From positions 1 to 48,797 of the forward strand of contig JADZAQ010000070.1 in NCBI GenBank assembly GCA_020852555.1: a stretch of DNA of 48,797 bases, written 5' to 3'. Each line of letters starts with the position of its first letter. Position 1 is the stretch's first letter. Below are positions 8,849-16,510 of this stretch, one piece after another. Below the pieces are notes generated by a model, which was given only the letters and a program-made list of their open reading frames with translations, ran no database searches and was not told where the DNA came from. The position numbers and the translations under genes were made by a program. Source of the DNA: Burkholderiales bacterium. Its GTDB lineage: Bacteria > Pseudomonadota > Gammaproteobacteria > Burkholderiales > Casimicrobiaceae.

Positions 8849-9846
8849 GACTCTCCATCGACGAGGCGCGTGCCGTGGTCGCGCGTGCCCTCGTGCAGGC
8901 AGGGGCCTCGTCCGCGATGGCCGAATCGACCGCGCGCGCGCTCGTGCTTGCGCAAACGCAGGGCTTGGGATCGCATGGTCTGTCACGCGTTGCGCAGTAC
9001 GCGACGCACCTTCGCAACGGGCGCGTCGATGGCGCGGCGGTGGCGTCGGTCATCGGTCACAAGGGCGGTGCCATCGTCGTCGATGCAGCGAGTGGCCTCG
9101 CCTTTCCGGCCTGCGACCTCGCGATCCGCGAGGCGATCGCCGCCGCGCGCGAGCACGGTGTGGCCTACGCCGCGGTGACGCGCAGCCATCATTGCGGCGT
9201 GCTCGTCGATCACCTGCGGCCGGTCGCCGCCGCCGGGATGGTCGGGCTCGGCTTCGCGAACTCGCCTTCCGCCATGCCGGCGGCCGGCGGGCGCCACGCG
9301 ATCTTCGGCACCAATCCGATCGCCGCGGTATTTCCCCGACGCGCGGCGGATGCGCTACTCATCGATTTGAGCCTGTCCGAGACGGCGCGCGGCAAGGTGA
9401 TGGTCGCCGCCAAGGAGGGCAAGCCGATCCCGCTCGGCTGGGCGCTCGATGCTCAGGGTCAGCCCACCACCGACGCCAAGGCGGCACTCGACGGCTCGAT
9501 GCTGCCGATCGGCGCGGCATCGTCGCCGAAGGGCGCGATGCTGGCGCTTGTCGTCGAGCTTCTCGTGACCGCGTTGATCGGCGGCCGCTACGGCTTCGAA
9601 GCGTCGAGTTTCTTCGTCGACGAAGGCAATCGTCCGGGCATCGGCCAGGCGTTCATCGTCGTCGATCCCGGCGCCCTCGCCGGCGCCGACGCATACTTCG
9701 ATCGCCTCGAGGTACTGGTGACCGAAATGCTGAAGGACGCAGGCGTACGCCTGCCCGGCGCGCGCCGCGAAGCACTGCGTCGGCGGGCCGAGGCCGACGG
9801 CATCGACGTGCCGGACGAGCTCGTCAGTCGGGCACGCGGCGGCTAA
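8845..9846 (+). CDS. comC: Ldh2/malate dehydrogenase-family oxidoreductase, probable (R)-sulfolactate dehydrogenase
   Basis: A 333-residue NAD(P)-dependent dehydrogenase of the lactate/malate type 2 family, unrelated in fold to its neighbour. It shows the family's GLGSHGLSRV, the VTRSHHCGVL block with the catalytic histidine region, GGRHAIFGTNPIA, and SPKGAMLAL with FFVDEGNRP. The start is a GTG at 8845 sharing bases with the TGA of slcC (GTGA), so translation is coupled. ComC proteins interconvert sulfopyruvate and (R)-sulfolactate. With SlcC it would make a two-enzyme racemase feeding SuyAB. The last four bases overlap the convergent protease gene. Confidence 0.78.
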   Translation: MRLSIDEARAVVARALVQAGASSAMAESTARALVLAQTQGLGSHGLSRVAQYATHLRNGRVDGAAVASVIGHKGGAIVVDAASGLAFPACDLAIREAIAAAREHGVAYAAVTRSHHCGVLVDHLRPVAAAGMVGLGFANSPSAMPAAGGRHAIFGTNPIAAVFPRRAADALLIDLSLSETARGKVMVAAKEGKPIPLGWALDAQGQPTTDAKAALDGSMLPIGAASSPKGAMLALVVELLVTALIGGRYGFEASSFFVDEGNRPGIGQAFIVVDPGALAGADAYFDRLEVLVTEMLKDAGVRLPGARREALRRRAEADGIDVPDELVSRARGG

Positions 9847-11984
9847 ATCGGCGAGCAGAACACCACCGCCTCCGTCCCCGACCCCTCCGCGACCCACGCG
9901 CGGTTGTTCATGCCGCGGCGCACGGAGAGATCGACCGTGTAGCGGTGGTTGGCGTCCTGCCGGCCGTTGAAGAAGCGATACACGGGCAGCGTGTGCTGCG
10001 GGCAGCTGCCGCCGGCATCGGGAATCTGGATGTAGAAGGCGTTCGCGGTCTCGAGATCCCACACGCCAGGCCAGTTGAGCAGCACCGCGAGGCACTCGTC
10101 GAAGTTGGCCGAGTAGTAGTGCGAGTTGATCAGCGTGTCGGCGTTCGCATAGAAGCGGCACACCGGCTGCACGTCGGCCGGTGCGGTCGCCGGGTCGAGC
10201 CACGCGTAGAAGTAAAGCCCCGTACGCTTGAAGATGTCACCGAGGCTGGCATCGATCCATGCTGCCTCGGCGGGATCGGCGGTGATGAAGTAATGATCGA
10301 GGTCGCTGCGGTAGTACTCGACGACGGGGGTCGTGCCGGGCGGGGGTGCGCCGCCACCAGGGAGCAGGCTGCCGACCGCGCTGGCGGCATCGAGCATGCC
10401 CGCGCCGCACACGTTGGGGACGAGACACGGCGAGCCCGGCGGCCAGTCGTGCGCGGTGCCGGTGAGCAGATCGAGCACACGTCCGCCGGTGATGAGGCTG
10501 TCGCGGGCGATCAGCATCGCGGCCACACCGGAGACCAGCGGGGCCGCGAAGCTCGTGCCCGCCGCGTAGCCGTACGACGGCTCGGTGGGCACCGTCGCAC
10601 CGTCGTTGGTGAGTCCGAAGATGAGATCGGTCAGCGGCCGGTCGCCTCCCGGAGCCGTGAGGTCGATGCGCCGTCCGAAGTTCGAGTAGCTCGTGAGCTC
10701 GCCTTGCGCCCCGTGGGCGCCGACGGTGATGACACCGCTGCAGTTGGCGGGGGCGACGTCGGCGGCCTCGAGCGACGAATTGCCGGCGGCGGCGACGATC
10801 ACCGAGCCTTGCGCGAGGGCGAGATCGACCGCTTCCTGCATCGCCTGGTCGCAGGCGCCGTAGCCGCCCAGCGAGAGGTTGATCACCTTGGCGGGATTCT
10901 GATTGGGCGGCACGCCGGCGATCGGCACCCCCGACGCCCAGAGCATGCCTTCGAGGACGTCCTCGAACGTGCCGCCGCACTTGCCGAGCACGCGCACCGG
11001 CAGGATCTGCACGCCGCTGGCCACGCCCGCGATGCCGATCCCGTTATTCGAATTGGCGGCGATGACGCCGGAGACGAAGAGCCCGTGGAAGAAGCTCGGA
11101 AAGTCGGCGCCGCCACAGTCGCCAGCGCTCCAGTCGCCCTCGTCGCGCGGGTTGGGATCGCGGGCGTCGCCGTCGCGTGCGCGGCCGGGATCGGAGATGA
11201 AATCGTAGCCCGGCAGGACGCGGCCCACGAGATCCGGGTGCGGCAGGATGCCGGTGTCGACGACGGCGACGGTGATGCCGTGCAGGTCGGGCTGCAGCGT
11301 CCACGCGGTCTCCGCGTTGACGCCGGCGACCGGGTTGTGCAGGCCCCACTGCAGCGGATAGTACGGGTCGTCGGGAGCGGCAAAAGCCGTCACCCGGCGG
11401 ACGGGATCGGCATAGCGCACCTCGGGCTGCGTCTGGATGAGTTGCGCCATCGTGCGCAGGGTGCCGATCGACTGCTGGGAGCCGGTCTCCAGCACGTAGA
11501 CCTGCGCGATCTGCCGCACGAGCGTCAACGGCGTGCCGACCAGTGCGGACAGGCGAGCGAGGAGCGACGGCAAATCCGGGGTGGCGTCGTCGCGCAAGCG
11601 GACGAGGAGGCGCCGCCCGGGCTCGCGGTCGGCGTCGATGACGGCTGCCGAGCGCGCGGCAACCTCCCGCACGATGGGCTCCGCCCACAGTACGCCACGG
11701 TCGACGCGCAGCTCCTTCACCAGTGCGGCGGCGACGTCGTCGCTGACCGGCGCCGGCAGCGCGAGTTCGAGCGCGCCGGTGCGCGTGGTGCCGACGAGCG
11801 TCAGCGGGCTGGCGACGATGGCCTCGAGGCTGGCCCTGGCGGTCGCGGGCCATTCGCCCGGCGCCGCCGTGTACGGATGCAGCATGACGCGCAGCGCGCT
11901 CACGCTTCCGGCAAACGCGGGCACTGTCGCGCACGAGAGGAAGGCCAAGGCGCCGATCAGCGCGCCGCGAATCGCGTAGTGCAT
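9843..11984 (-). CDS. Secreted S8 (subtilisin-family) serine protease with C-terminal repeat domain
   Basis: A 713-residue exported protease. The signal peptide is MHYAIRGALIGALAFLSC followed by TVPAFA. A prodomain-like part runs to about residue 205. The catalytic domain holds D243 (VVDTGI), H300 (HGLFVSG, in place of the usual HGTHVAG) and S478 (GTSFAAP), with the oxyanion region AAAGNSS. After a Gly/Pro linker (LPGGGAPPPG) there are about 160 residues of repeats such as VVEYYRSDLDHYFIT, CRFYANADTLINSHYYS and VYRFFNGRQDANHRYT. These resemble the DUF5648 beta-propeller-like repeat common in betaproteobacterial surface proteins. It probably acts outside the cell. It converges on comC with a four-base overlap. 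The triad is complete, so activity is expected. Confidence 0.9.
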   Translation of the reverse strand: MHYAIRGALIGALAFLSCATVPAFAGSVSALRVMLHPYTAAPGEWPATARASLEAIVASPLTLVGTTRTGALELALPAPVSDDVAAALVKELRVDRGVLWAEPIVREVAARSAAVIDADREPGRRLLVRLRDDATPDLPSLLARLSALVGTPLTLVRQIAQVYVLETGSQQSIGTLRTMAQLIQTQPEVRYADPVRRVTAFAAPDDPYYPLQWGLHNPVAGVNAETAWTLQPDLHGITVAVVDTGILPHPDLVGRVLPGYDFISDPGRARDGDARDPNPRDEGDWSAGDCGGADFPSFFHGLFVSGVIAANSNNGIGIAGVASGVQILPVRVLGKCGGTFEDVLEGMLWASGVPIAGVPPNQNPAKVINLSLGGYGACDQAMQEAVDLALAQGSVIVAAAGNSSLEAADVAPANCSGVITVGAHGAQGELTSYSNFGRRIDLTAPGGDRPLTDLIFGLTNDGATVPTEPSYGYAAGTSFAAPLVSGVAAMLIARDSLITGGRVLDLLTGTAHDWPPGSPCLVPNVCGAGMLDAASAVGSLLPGGGAPPPGTTPVVEYYRSDLDHYFITADPAEAAWIDASLGDIFKRTGLYFYAWLDPATAPADVQPVCRFYANADTLINSHYYSANFDECLAVLLNWPGVWDLETANAFYIQIPDAGGSCPQHTLPVYRFFNGRQDANHRYTVDLSVRRGMNNRAWVAEGSGTEAVVFCSPI

Positions 11985-12218
11985 CGAGTCACTCCTGCGT
12001 CGATGGAACCGGCGTTGCGCCGACCGCGGATGCGCGCCGGCGACGCGCCGTGCCAGCCGAAGGCGAGCAAGTGCGATGCCAGGCGCCCCGTGCTATGCCG
12101 GAAGCATACGACGCGTAAGCGGTTGCTGACCAGCGCGGCTATCGGATGGTATGCCGGACGCCGTGCGCGCCATCGCTGCCGGCGCCGCAACGGAGTCCGT
12201 CGGCCGTCTCGCGTCCGG

Positions 12219-13031
12219 TCAGGGGACGCGGGCCGGCAGGCTGGCCCGAAAGGGCGCCAGCGTTGCCACCATCTGCGCGAAGATCTTGGGGTTGGCGGCG
12301 ATGACCTGGCCGCCGTGCAGGTAGTTCTCGTCGCCGGCGAGGTCGCCGATGAGCCCGCCCGCCTCGAGGATGAGGAGGCTGCCCGCAGCGACGTCCCACG
12401 GATTGAGGCCGACCTCCCAGAACCCATCCGAGAAACCGGCGGCGACGTACGCGAGATCGAGTGCCGCGGCACCGGGGCGGCGCAGCCCCGCGGTCTGCAT
12501 CATCATCGTCTTCAGCATCGCGAGATAGTGGTCGAGCTGGCTGCCATCGCGGTACGGAAAGCCGGTGCCGATGAGGCAATCGCGCAGGTGCGTGCGTTTG
12601 GCGACGCGGATGCGCCGGTCGTTGAGGAACGCGCCACGCCCGCGCGTCGCGGTGAAGAGGTCGTTGCGGATCGGATCGTAGATCACGCCCTGCTGGACGA
12701 CGCCTTTGTGCGCGAGCGCGATCGACACGCAATACTGCGGGAAGCCGTGCAGGAAGTTGGTGGTGCCGTCCAGCGGATCGATGAACCACACGTAGTCGGC
12801 GCTCGGGTTGTCCCCCTGGCGCGTGCCTTCCTCGGCGAGGATGGCATGATCGGGGTACGCCGAGAGCAGCGTCTCGACGATGGCCGCCTCGGCTGCCTTG
12901 TCGACCTCGCTCACGAAGTCCTTGGGTCCCTTGGTGGTGACGGTCAGCAGATCGAGGTCGCGCGCGCCGCGATTGATGATGGTGCCGGCACGGCGGGCGG
13001 CCTTGACGGCCGTCGTGAGCATGGGGTGCAT
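12219..13031 (-). CDS. suhB: Inositol-1-monophosphatase family protein SuhB
   Basis: A 270-residue phosphatase of the IMPase superfamily. Metal and catalytic motifs are EEGT (residues about 68-71), the [12 protein letters not shown] block and NPWDVAAG near the C-terminus. In E. coli SuhB also binds the rRNA antitermination complex. The start [13 protein letters not shown] at 13031 matches the family. A longer frame begins at 13091, but a -10-like TAAAAT (13073-13078, leftward) lies between the two starts and argues for the short form. It is divergent from trmJ. The pair suhB/trmJ upstream of cysE-isc is known in other proteobacteria. The 234 bases between it and the protease start (11985-12218) hold no gene or clear signal that I can see. 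Confidence 0.92.
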   Translation of the reverse strand: MHPMLTTAVKAARRAGTIINRGARDLDLLTVTTKGPKDFVSEVDKAAEAAIVETLLSAYPDHAILAEEGTRQGDNPSADYVWFIDPLDGTTNFLHGFPQYCVSIALAHKGVVQQGVIYDPIRNDLFTATRGRGAFLNDRRIRVAKRTHLRDCLIGTGFPYRDGSQLDHYLAMLKTMMMQTAGLRRPGAAALDLAYVAAGFSDGFWEVGLNPWDVAAGSLLILEAGGLIGDLAGDENYLHGGQVIAANPKIFAQMVATLAPFRASLPARVP

Positions 13032-13133
13032 GGGAGTGTCGAGCAGCGGGGCGGTGCGGATGGAATCCGGGTATTTTAGCTGCTTCGCCATTCCGGCCGC
13101 CGGTTACAGCGACGGCCGTCGCAGCTGGACACG

Positions 13134-13892
13134 ATGAACGACAGCGCGCGTTCCCCCCCGGCACTCTCCCGCCTGCGCGTGGTGCTCGTGCACACCACGC
13201 ACCCTGGCAACATCGGCGCCGCGGCGCGCGCGATGCTCACGATGGGCATCGAGCGACTGGTGCTCGTGCAGCCGGCGCACTTTCCGCATCCCGGGGCCGT
13301 GGCGCGTGCGGCGGGCGCCACGCGCATCCTCGATACCGCCCGCGTGGTGACGAGCCTTTCCGAGGCGCTCACCGGGTGTGCGCTGACCGTCGGGCTCTCG
13401 GGGCGGCCGCGCGCCTTCGCCGGCCGGGTGCTCGGTGTCCGGGAGGCGATGGGCGAGGCAATCACCGCCGCCGCACGCGGCGACGTGGCGCTCGTCTTCG
13501 GCACCGAGATGTCCGGGCTCACCAACGCCGAACTCGCGCAGTGCGGCATCGCGGCGGCGATTCCCGCCAACCCTTCCTATGCCTCGCTCAATCTCGCCGC
13601 CGCGGTGCAGGTTGTTGCCTACGAGGCGCGGCTCGCCGCCGGGGCGGATGCGGTGTGGCAGGCGCAGCGCTTCGCGCCGGCGAGCCACGACGAGGTCGCT
13701 GCGCTGTACGCGCACGCGGCACGCACGCTGACGGCGCTGCGCTTTCTCGATCCGCAGCGGCCGCGGCTGCTCATGCCGCGCCTGCGCCGCCTCTTCGGGC
13801 GCGCCGGACTCGAGCACGAGGAGGTCAACATCCTGCGCGGCATTCTCGCGCGCATCGACGGACTCGTCGCGCGGATCGGGCGCGGTGGCTGA
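13134..13892 (+). CDS. trmJ: tRNA (cytidine/uridine-2'-O-)-methyltransferase TrmJ
   Basis: A 252-residue SPOUT-class RNA methyltransferase that modifies the 2'-OH of position 32 in several tRNAs. Family motifs are visible: VLVHTTHPGNIGAAARAM near the N-terminus (motif 1), LVFGTEMSGLTNAEL (motif 2) and IPANPSYASLNLAAAVQVVAYE (motif 3), which together form the knotted S-adenosylmethionine site. The length suits TrmJ, with a helical C-terminal extension containing FLDPQRPRLLMPRLRRLFGRA. It lies upstream of cysE and the isc operon, an order shared with gammaproteobacteria such as Azotobacter. A divergent promoter region of about 100 bases separates it from suhB. Confidence 0.93.
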   Translation: MNDSARSPPALSRLRVVLVHTTHPGNIGAAARAMLTMGIERLVLVQPAHFPHPGAVARAAGATRILDTARVVTSLSEALTGCALTVGLSGRPRAFAGRVLGVREAMGEAITAAARGDVALVFGTEMSGLTNAELAQCGIAAAIPANPSYASLNLAAAVQVVAYEARLAAGADAVWQAQRFAPASHDEVAALYAHAARTLTALRFLDPQRPRLLMPRLRRLFGRAGLEHEEVNILRGILARIDGLVARIGRGG

Positions 13893-13904
13893 CCGGCCAC
13901 GGTC

Positions 13905-14900
13905 ATGGCGATGTCGAGCGATGCTGCTGGCGATGGCGCGCCGCGTCCGCTGACGGTGGCATCCGATACCTGCCGCAACTGCGGCGCGCACGCCCCGGGG
14001 CACTACTGCGGCAACTGCGGCCAGGAAACGCGCCTTACGCTACCCACCTTCCCGGCGTTCATGCGCGAGGCCGCGGGCCGCTACGTGGCGCTCGACGGGC
14101 GCCTGTGGCGAACGCTCGCGACGCTCGTGGCGCGGCCGGGCTTTCTCACGCTCGAATATCTGCGCGGCCGGCGCAAACGCTACATCCGCCCGGCGCGCCT
14201 GTTCCTCGTCCTCTATCTCGTGCTGTTCGCGGTGATCGGCCTCGTGCAACCGCCGACCGGCCTGTCCGACGAGGTCGTGTTCGTCGATGCGCGTCCGACG
14301 GGGCCTGGGACCGACGAGGTGCCAGCGCCGGACGGCGCGCCGGCGACGACGGCAGCAGCAGGACGCAACGCGCGCGGCGGACCGCTCTTCGAACTCGACA
14401 AGGATCTCAATCTCACGCTGCGCGTCGGCGACGAGGCCGTGCCGCTCCCGCCGGCGGTGCGTAAGCGCTGGGACCAGTTCCGCACGCTGCCGCGCGAGGA
14501 GAAGGCCGAACGGATCTACGCCGGCATCCTGCGCTACGGGCCCTACGCCATGGTGGCGCTGCTGCCGGTGTTCGCGCTCCTCTTGAAGCTCGCGTACCTC
14601 GGCCGCGGCCGCGCCTATCCGCAACGCCCGCGGCGCTATGCCGAACACCTCGTCTACGGCGCGCACCTGCACGCCTTCGCGGCGGCGATGCTCCTCGTCC
14701 TCGTCGTCGTGCCGTGGCCGATCGCACGGGTGCCGGTCGTACTCTGGGTCGTCTATTACGCGATGCGCTCGCGGCACGTCGTGTACGGCGGGCGCTGGTG
14801 GGCAGGCGCCTTGCGCGCGCTGGTCATCGGCCTCACCTATCTCATGCTGCTCGGACTCGCGATGGCGGCGCTGGTGGTGGCATCGGTGATGCTACGTTAG
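13905..14900 (+). CDS. DUF3667 zinc-ribbon membrane protein
   Basis: A 331-residue protein of unknown function. A zinc ribbon opens the protein (CRNCGAHAPGHYCGNCGQ, two CxxC pairs). A short conserved stretch follows, with GFLTLEYLRGRRKRYIRPARLFL running into the first membrane segment (YLVLFAVIGL). After a hydrophilic central part there are three or four further hydrophobic segments in the C-terminal third, for example near AMVALLPVFALLLKLAYL and LVLVVVPWPIARVPVVLWVVYY. This matches the DUF3667 pattern. It begins 12 bases after trmJ, so it is probably co-transcribed, and separates trmJ from cysE, which are often closer. No function is proposed. Start 13905 is used; 13911 is equally possible. 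Confidence 0.8.
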   Translation: MAMSSDAAGDGAPRPLTVASDTCRNCGAHAPGHYCGNCGQETRLTLPTFPAFMREAAGRYVALDGRLWRTLATLVARPGFLTLEYLRGRRKRYIRPARLFLVLYLVLFAVIGLVQPPTGLSDEVVFVDARPTGPGTDEVPAPDGAPATTAAAGRNARGGPLFELDKDLNLTLRVGDEAVPLPPAVRKRWDQFRTLPREEKAERIYAGILRYGPYAMVALLPVFALLLKLAYLGRGRAYPQRPRRYAEHLVYGAHLHAFAAAMLLVLVVVPWPIARVPVVLWVVYYAMRSRHVVYGGRWWAGALRALVIGLTYLMLLGLAMAALVVASVMLR

Positions 14901-15075
14901 CGCTGCGCCCGCTCGTTGCCGCAGGCGGGAGGACGGCGGCGAATGAGTCGGGGATCCCGTGGGCGATACTCGATTAAAATGATCGGATAAGCACCCGCGC
15001 CGCCGGTCCGATGGTGGCGACCCCCAGCGGGCCGAGGCCGCCACCGCCGGGCCACCGCGACGCCACCTCCTCGCC

Positions 15076-15846
15076 ATGTTCGACCGCCTTCGCGAAGACA
15101 TCACCTGCGTATTCGACCGGGACCCGGCGGCCCGCACCCGTTTCGAGGTGCTCACCTGCTATCCGGGGTTGCACGCGCTGGTCTGGCACCGGGCGGTAAC
15201 CAGTCGGCTGTGGCGCATCGACTTGCGCTGGCTCGCCCGCTGGCTCGCCCACTGGGGGCGCTGGCTCACCGGGATCGAGATCCATCCCGGCGCGACGATT
15301 GGTCGCCGCGTCTTCATCGATCACGGGATGGGCGTGGTGATCGGCGAGACCGCGATCATCGGTGACGACTGCACGCTCTATCACGGGGTCACGCTCGGCG
15401 GCACGTCGTGGCACAAGGGCAAGCGCCATCCCACGCTCGGGCGGGGGGTGATCGTGGGCGCCGGTGCGAAGATCCTGGGGCCGATTCTGATCGCGGATGA
15501 CGCCAAGATCGGCTCCAATGCCGTCGTGGTGCGCGACGTTCCCACCGGCGCGACGGCGGTCGGCATCCCCGCGCGGATCGTCGGCGCCGACGATCCGCAA
15601 CATCCTGCGGCTGCCCGCGAAGCCGGCTTCGCGGCGTATGCGGTCGCGGCCGACATGCGCGATCCGATGGTGCAGGCCATCCATCAGCTCCTCGACCACG
15701 CCGCCGCCAGCGAGGCGCGCTTCGACGAGTTGGTGAGGCGCCTCGCCGAGCAGGGCGTCGAGTGCGGGGAGAGCGCGACCCGCGCCGCCTTCGATCCGGA
15801 GGTGATCAACAAGCTCCTCGACGGAACTCCCGGGCGATTTAGTTGA
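15076..15846 (+). CDS. cysE: Serine O-acetyltransferase
   Basis: A 256-residue enzyme making O-acetylserine from serine and acetyl-CoA, the first step of cysteine synthesis. The left-handed beta-helix hexapeptide region is clear from [30 protein letters not shown] through [19 protein letters not shown] to [10 protein letters not shown]. The catalytic histidine lies in DHGMGVV. The N-terminal helical part begins [19 protein letters not shown], as in the short proteobacterial CysE type. It stands directly before iscR and its stop codon overlaps the iscR promoter, so sulfur supply and Fe-S assembly are adjacent. In Azotobacter a cysE paralogue heads the isc operon in the same way. The 176 bases upstream include a TAAAAT (14975-14980) that could be a -10 box. 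Confidence 0.95.
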   Translation: MFDRLREDITCVFDRDPAARTRFEVLTCYPGLHALVWHRAVTSRLWRIDLRWLARWLAHWGRWLTGIEIHPGATIGRRVFIDHGMGVVIGETAIIGDDCTLYHGVTLGGTSWHKGKRHPTLGRGVIVGAGAKILGPILIADDAKIGSNAVVVRDVPTGATAVGIPARIVGADDPQHPAAAREAGFAAYAVAADMRDPMVQAIHQLLDHAAASEARFDELVRRLAEQGVECGESATRAAFDPEVINKLLDGTPGRFS

Positions 15847-15871
15847 CTAAAACGTTAAGGTATAGGATGAT
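15841..15871 (+). promoter_or_regulatory. Candidate iscR promoter with IscR type 1-like site
   Basis: TTGACT (15843-15848), a 17-base spacer and GATGAT (15866-15871) form a plausible sigma-70 promoter. The bases around the -35, TAGTTGACTAAA from 15839, closely match the left part of the E. coli iscR type 1 site (TAGTTGACCAATT). There, [2Fe-2S]-IscR represses its own operon. The -35 overlaps the cysE stop codon. Autoregulation by IscR is inferred. Confidence 0.55.
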
Positions 15872-15877
15872 ATGTCC

Positions 15878-15913
15878 GTCCAGGACAAGCTAGGCGTCCA
15901 GGACGAGCTAGGC
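15878..15913. repeat. Two tandem copies of an 18-bp unit in the iscR leader
   Basis: GTCCAGGACAAGCTAGGC (15878-15895) is followed at once by the same 18 bases with one change, A to G at the tenth position (15896-15913). The pair lies between the isc promoter and the iscR ribosome site, so it would be in the 5' untranslated RNA. Role unknown. Confidence 0.85.
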
Positions 15914-15990
15914 GTTTCGCACGGTTCGCGGTGGCAAGCGTTCTTGCCGTCGGCGGCCAGTGGCGGCGCCGATCGCGAGAGGAGTTGCAC

Positions 15991-16476
15991 ATGCGCCTGA
16001 CAACCAAGGGGCGGTTCGCGGTGACCGCCATGATCGACGTCGCCATGCACGGTGGATCCGGGCCGGTCGCGCTCGCCGCGGTGTCGAGCCGGCAAAAGAT
16101 CTCGCTGTCGTATCTCGAGCAGCTCTTCGGCAAACTGCGCCGCTCGGGGTTGGTCGAGAGCGTGCGCGGGCCGGGCGGCGGGTATCACCTGGCGAAGCCG
16201 CAGCGCGAGGTATCGGTGGCCGACATCATCGTCGCGGTGGACGAGCCGATCGATGCGACGCAGTGCGGCGGCAAGGAGAACTGCCTCGACGATCACCGCT
16301 GCATGACGCACGACCTGTGGATGAGCCTCAATGCGCACATCTTCTCGTTCCTGGCGGGGGTGACGCTCGCCGACCTCGTCGCGCAGCAGCACGCGGAGCC
16401 CGTCGCGGTGTTGCACGACCACCGTCGCGCGGCAGCCGGGCCGGCGCCGCCGGTGCCGGTGAGCGAACCCGTGTGA
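15991..16476 (+). CDS. iscR: Fe-S cluster-sensing regulator IscR (Rrf2 family)
   Basis: A 161-residue Rrf2-type winged-helix regulator that senses Fe-S status through a [2Fe-2S] cluster and represses the isc operon when clusters are plentiful. It begins [18 protein letters not shown], with the wing at [12 protein letters not shown]. The ligands C92, C98, C104 and H107 lie at exactly the E. coli positions. Start 15991 has GAGAGGAG about seven bases upstream; an in-frame ATG at 15931 is rejected because it has neither family match nor ribosome site. The C-terminal tail is proline/alanine rich. It heads the isc operon and is likely to act on the site at 15841-15871. Confidence 0.96.
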   Translation: MRLTTKGRFAVTAMIDVAMHGGSGPVALAAVSSRQKISLSYLEQLFGKLRRSGLVESVRGPGGGYHLAKPQREVSVADIIVAVDEPIDATQCGGKENCLDDHRCMTHDLWMSLNAHIFSFLAGVTLADLVAQQHAEPVAVLHDHRRAAAGPAPPVPVSEPV

Positions 16477-16510
16477 CGCGCGACACCTGTCGATCGTGAT
16501 GGAGCCAACG

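Noticed and set aside
11985-12218. Possible small gene between the protease and suhB
   Set aside because: Frames there are short and arginine rich, without ribosome sites or matching motifs.
9192-13079. A 1295-codon open frame on the plus strand
   Set aside because: It crosses comC, the S8 protease and suhB in the wrong frame or strand; no homology signs. It is a shadow of high-GC coding.
13032-13091. Longer SuhB start at 13091
   Set aside because: The added 20 residues do not match the family and a -10-like box lies between the two starts.
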